Origin: an uncultured Desulfovibrio sp.
GTDB lineage: Bacteria > Desulfobacterota > Desulfovibrionia > Desulfovibrionales > Desulfovibrionaceae
Length of the DNA stretch: 6,992 nt
Direction: 5' to 3'
Assembly (NCBI GenBank): GCA_900550745.1
Contig: URTO01000103.1
Location: 1-6,992 of the forward strand
Below the pieces are notes generated by a model, which did no database searches, was not told where the DNA came from, and saw only the letters and a list, made by a program, of their open reading frames with translations. Positions 6,903 through 6,992 of this stretch are shown here, in pieces. Each line of letters starts with the position of its first letter. The stretch's first letter is position 1. The position numbers and the translations under genes were made by a program.

Positions 6903-6992
6903 ATGTCTCATCTCTACGGGCAGAGGCGTACTCGGCGCTGGCACTCCTGAATGGAGCGGATGACGGTCTCATCTCTACGGGCAGGGGCATAC
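6903..6992 (-). CRISPR. End of a CRISPR array (type I-E-like): two repeats and one spacer, running off the window
   Basis: Two copies of a 29-nt unit lie at 6903-6931 and 6964-6992, matching at 25 of 29 positions. They flank a 32-nt unique spacer at 6932-6963, giving a 61-bp period, the usual period of type I-E arrays (29 plus 32). On the minus strand the unit starts GTATGCCCC and ends GATGAGACCG, close to the ends of I-E repeats (GTATTCCCC and GATGAACCG). The inner palindrome is weak: CTCT/AGAG pairs fully in the left copy but only partly in the right copy. The left copy differs at positions 1, 2, 22 and 26, as expected of a decayed leader-distal terminal repeat. The leader and any cas genes would then lie to the right, outside the window, with the array read toward tamA. 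With only two copies visible, a different tandem repeat family remains possible. Confidence 0.72.

Overview
The window is a two-gene outer-membrane biogenesis locus on the minus strand, followed at its right edge by what looks like the first visible end of a CRISPR array. The coding DNA is GC-rich, with mostly G or C at third codon positions. The pair encodes a Translocation and Assembly Module: an Omp85-family barrel protein (TamA) and its long inner-membrane-anchored partner (TamB). This points to a diderm, Gram-negative bacterium. The large TamB, the lipobox-bearing TamA and the base composition would suit a proteobacterium of the Desulfovibrio/Bilophila kind, but that placement is a low-confidence guess from general impression, not a match.

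Layout, left to right: 1-154 is AT-richer non-coding DNA downstream of tamB with no convincing terminator. 155-4597 (minus) is tamB, about 1480 residues. 4597-6825 (minus) is tamA, up to 742 residues; its stop shares one base with the tamB start (TGATG), so the two are an operon read right to left, tamA first. 6826-6902 is a short AT-rich upstream spacer. 6903-6992 holds two 29-nt repeat copies (25/29 identical) around a 32-nt spacer. The 61-bp period and the repeat ends resemble a type I-E CRISPR array, and the degenerate copy faces tamA, so this is probably the leader-distal end of an array continuing beyond the window.

Function: TamA sits in the outer membrane with POTRA domains in the periplasm. 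TamB is anchored in the inner membrane by one N-terminal helix and spans the periplasm as a long beta-rich groove, its C-terminal domain meeting the TamA POTRA region. Together they help insert certain outer-membrane proteins and, for TamB, are implicated in phospholipid transport to the outer membrane. Points beyond routine annotation are a lipoprotein-type signal on TamA, a long low-complexity insertion in POTRA3, uninterrupted G tracts in both genes (G9 in tamB, G7 in tamA), and a possible CRISPR array reading toward the operon. Large plus-strand open frames across both genes are antisense shadows of GC-rich coding DNA.
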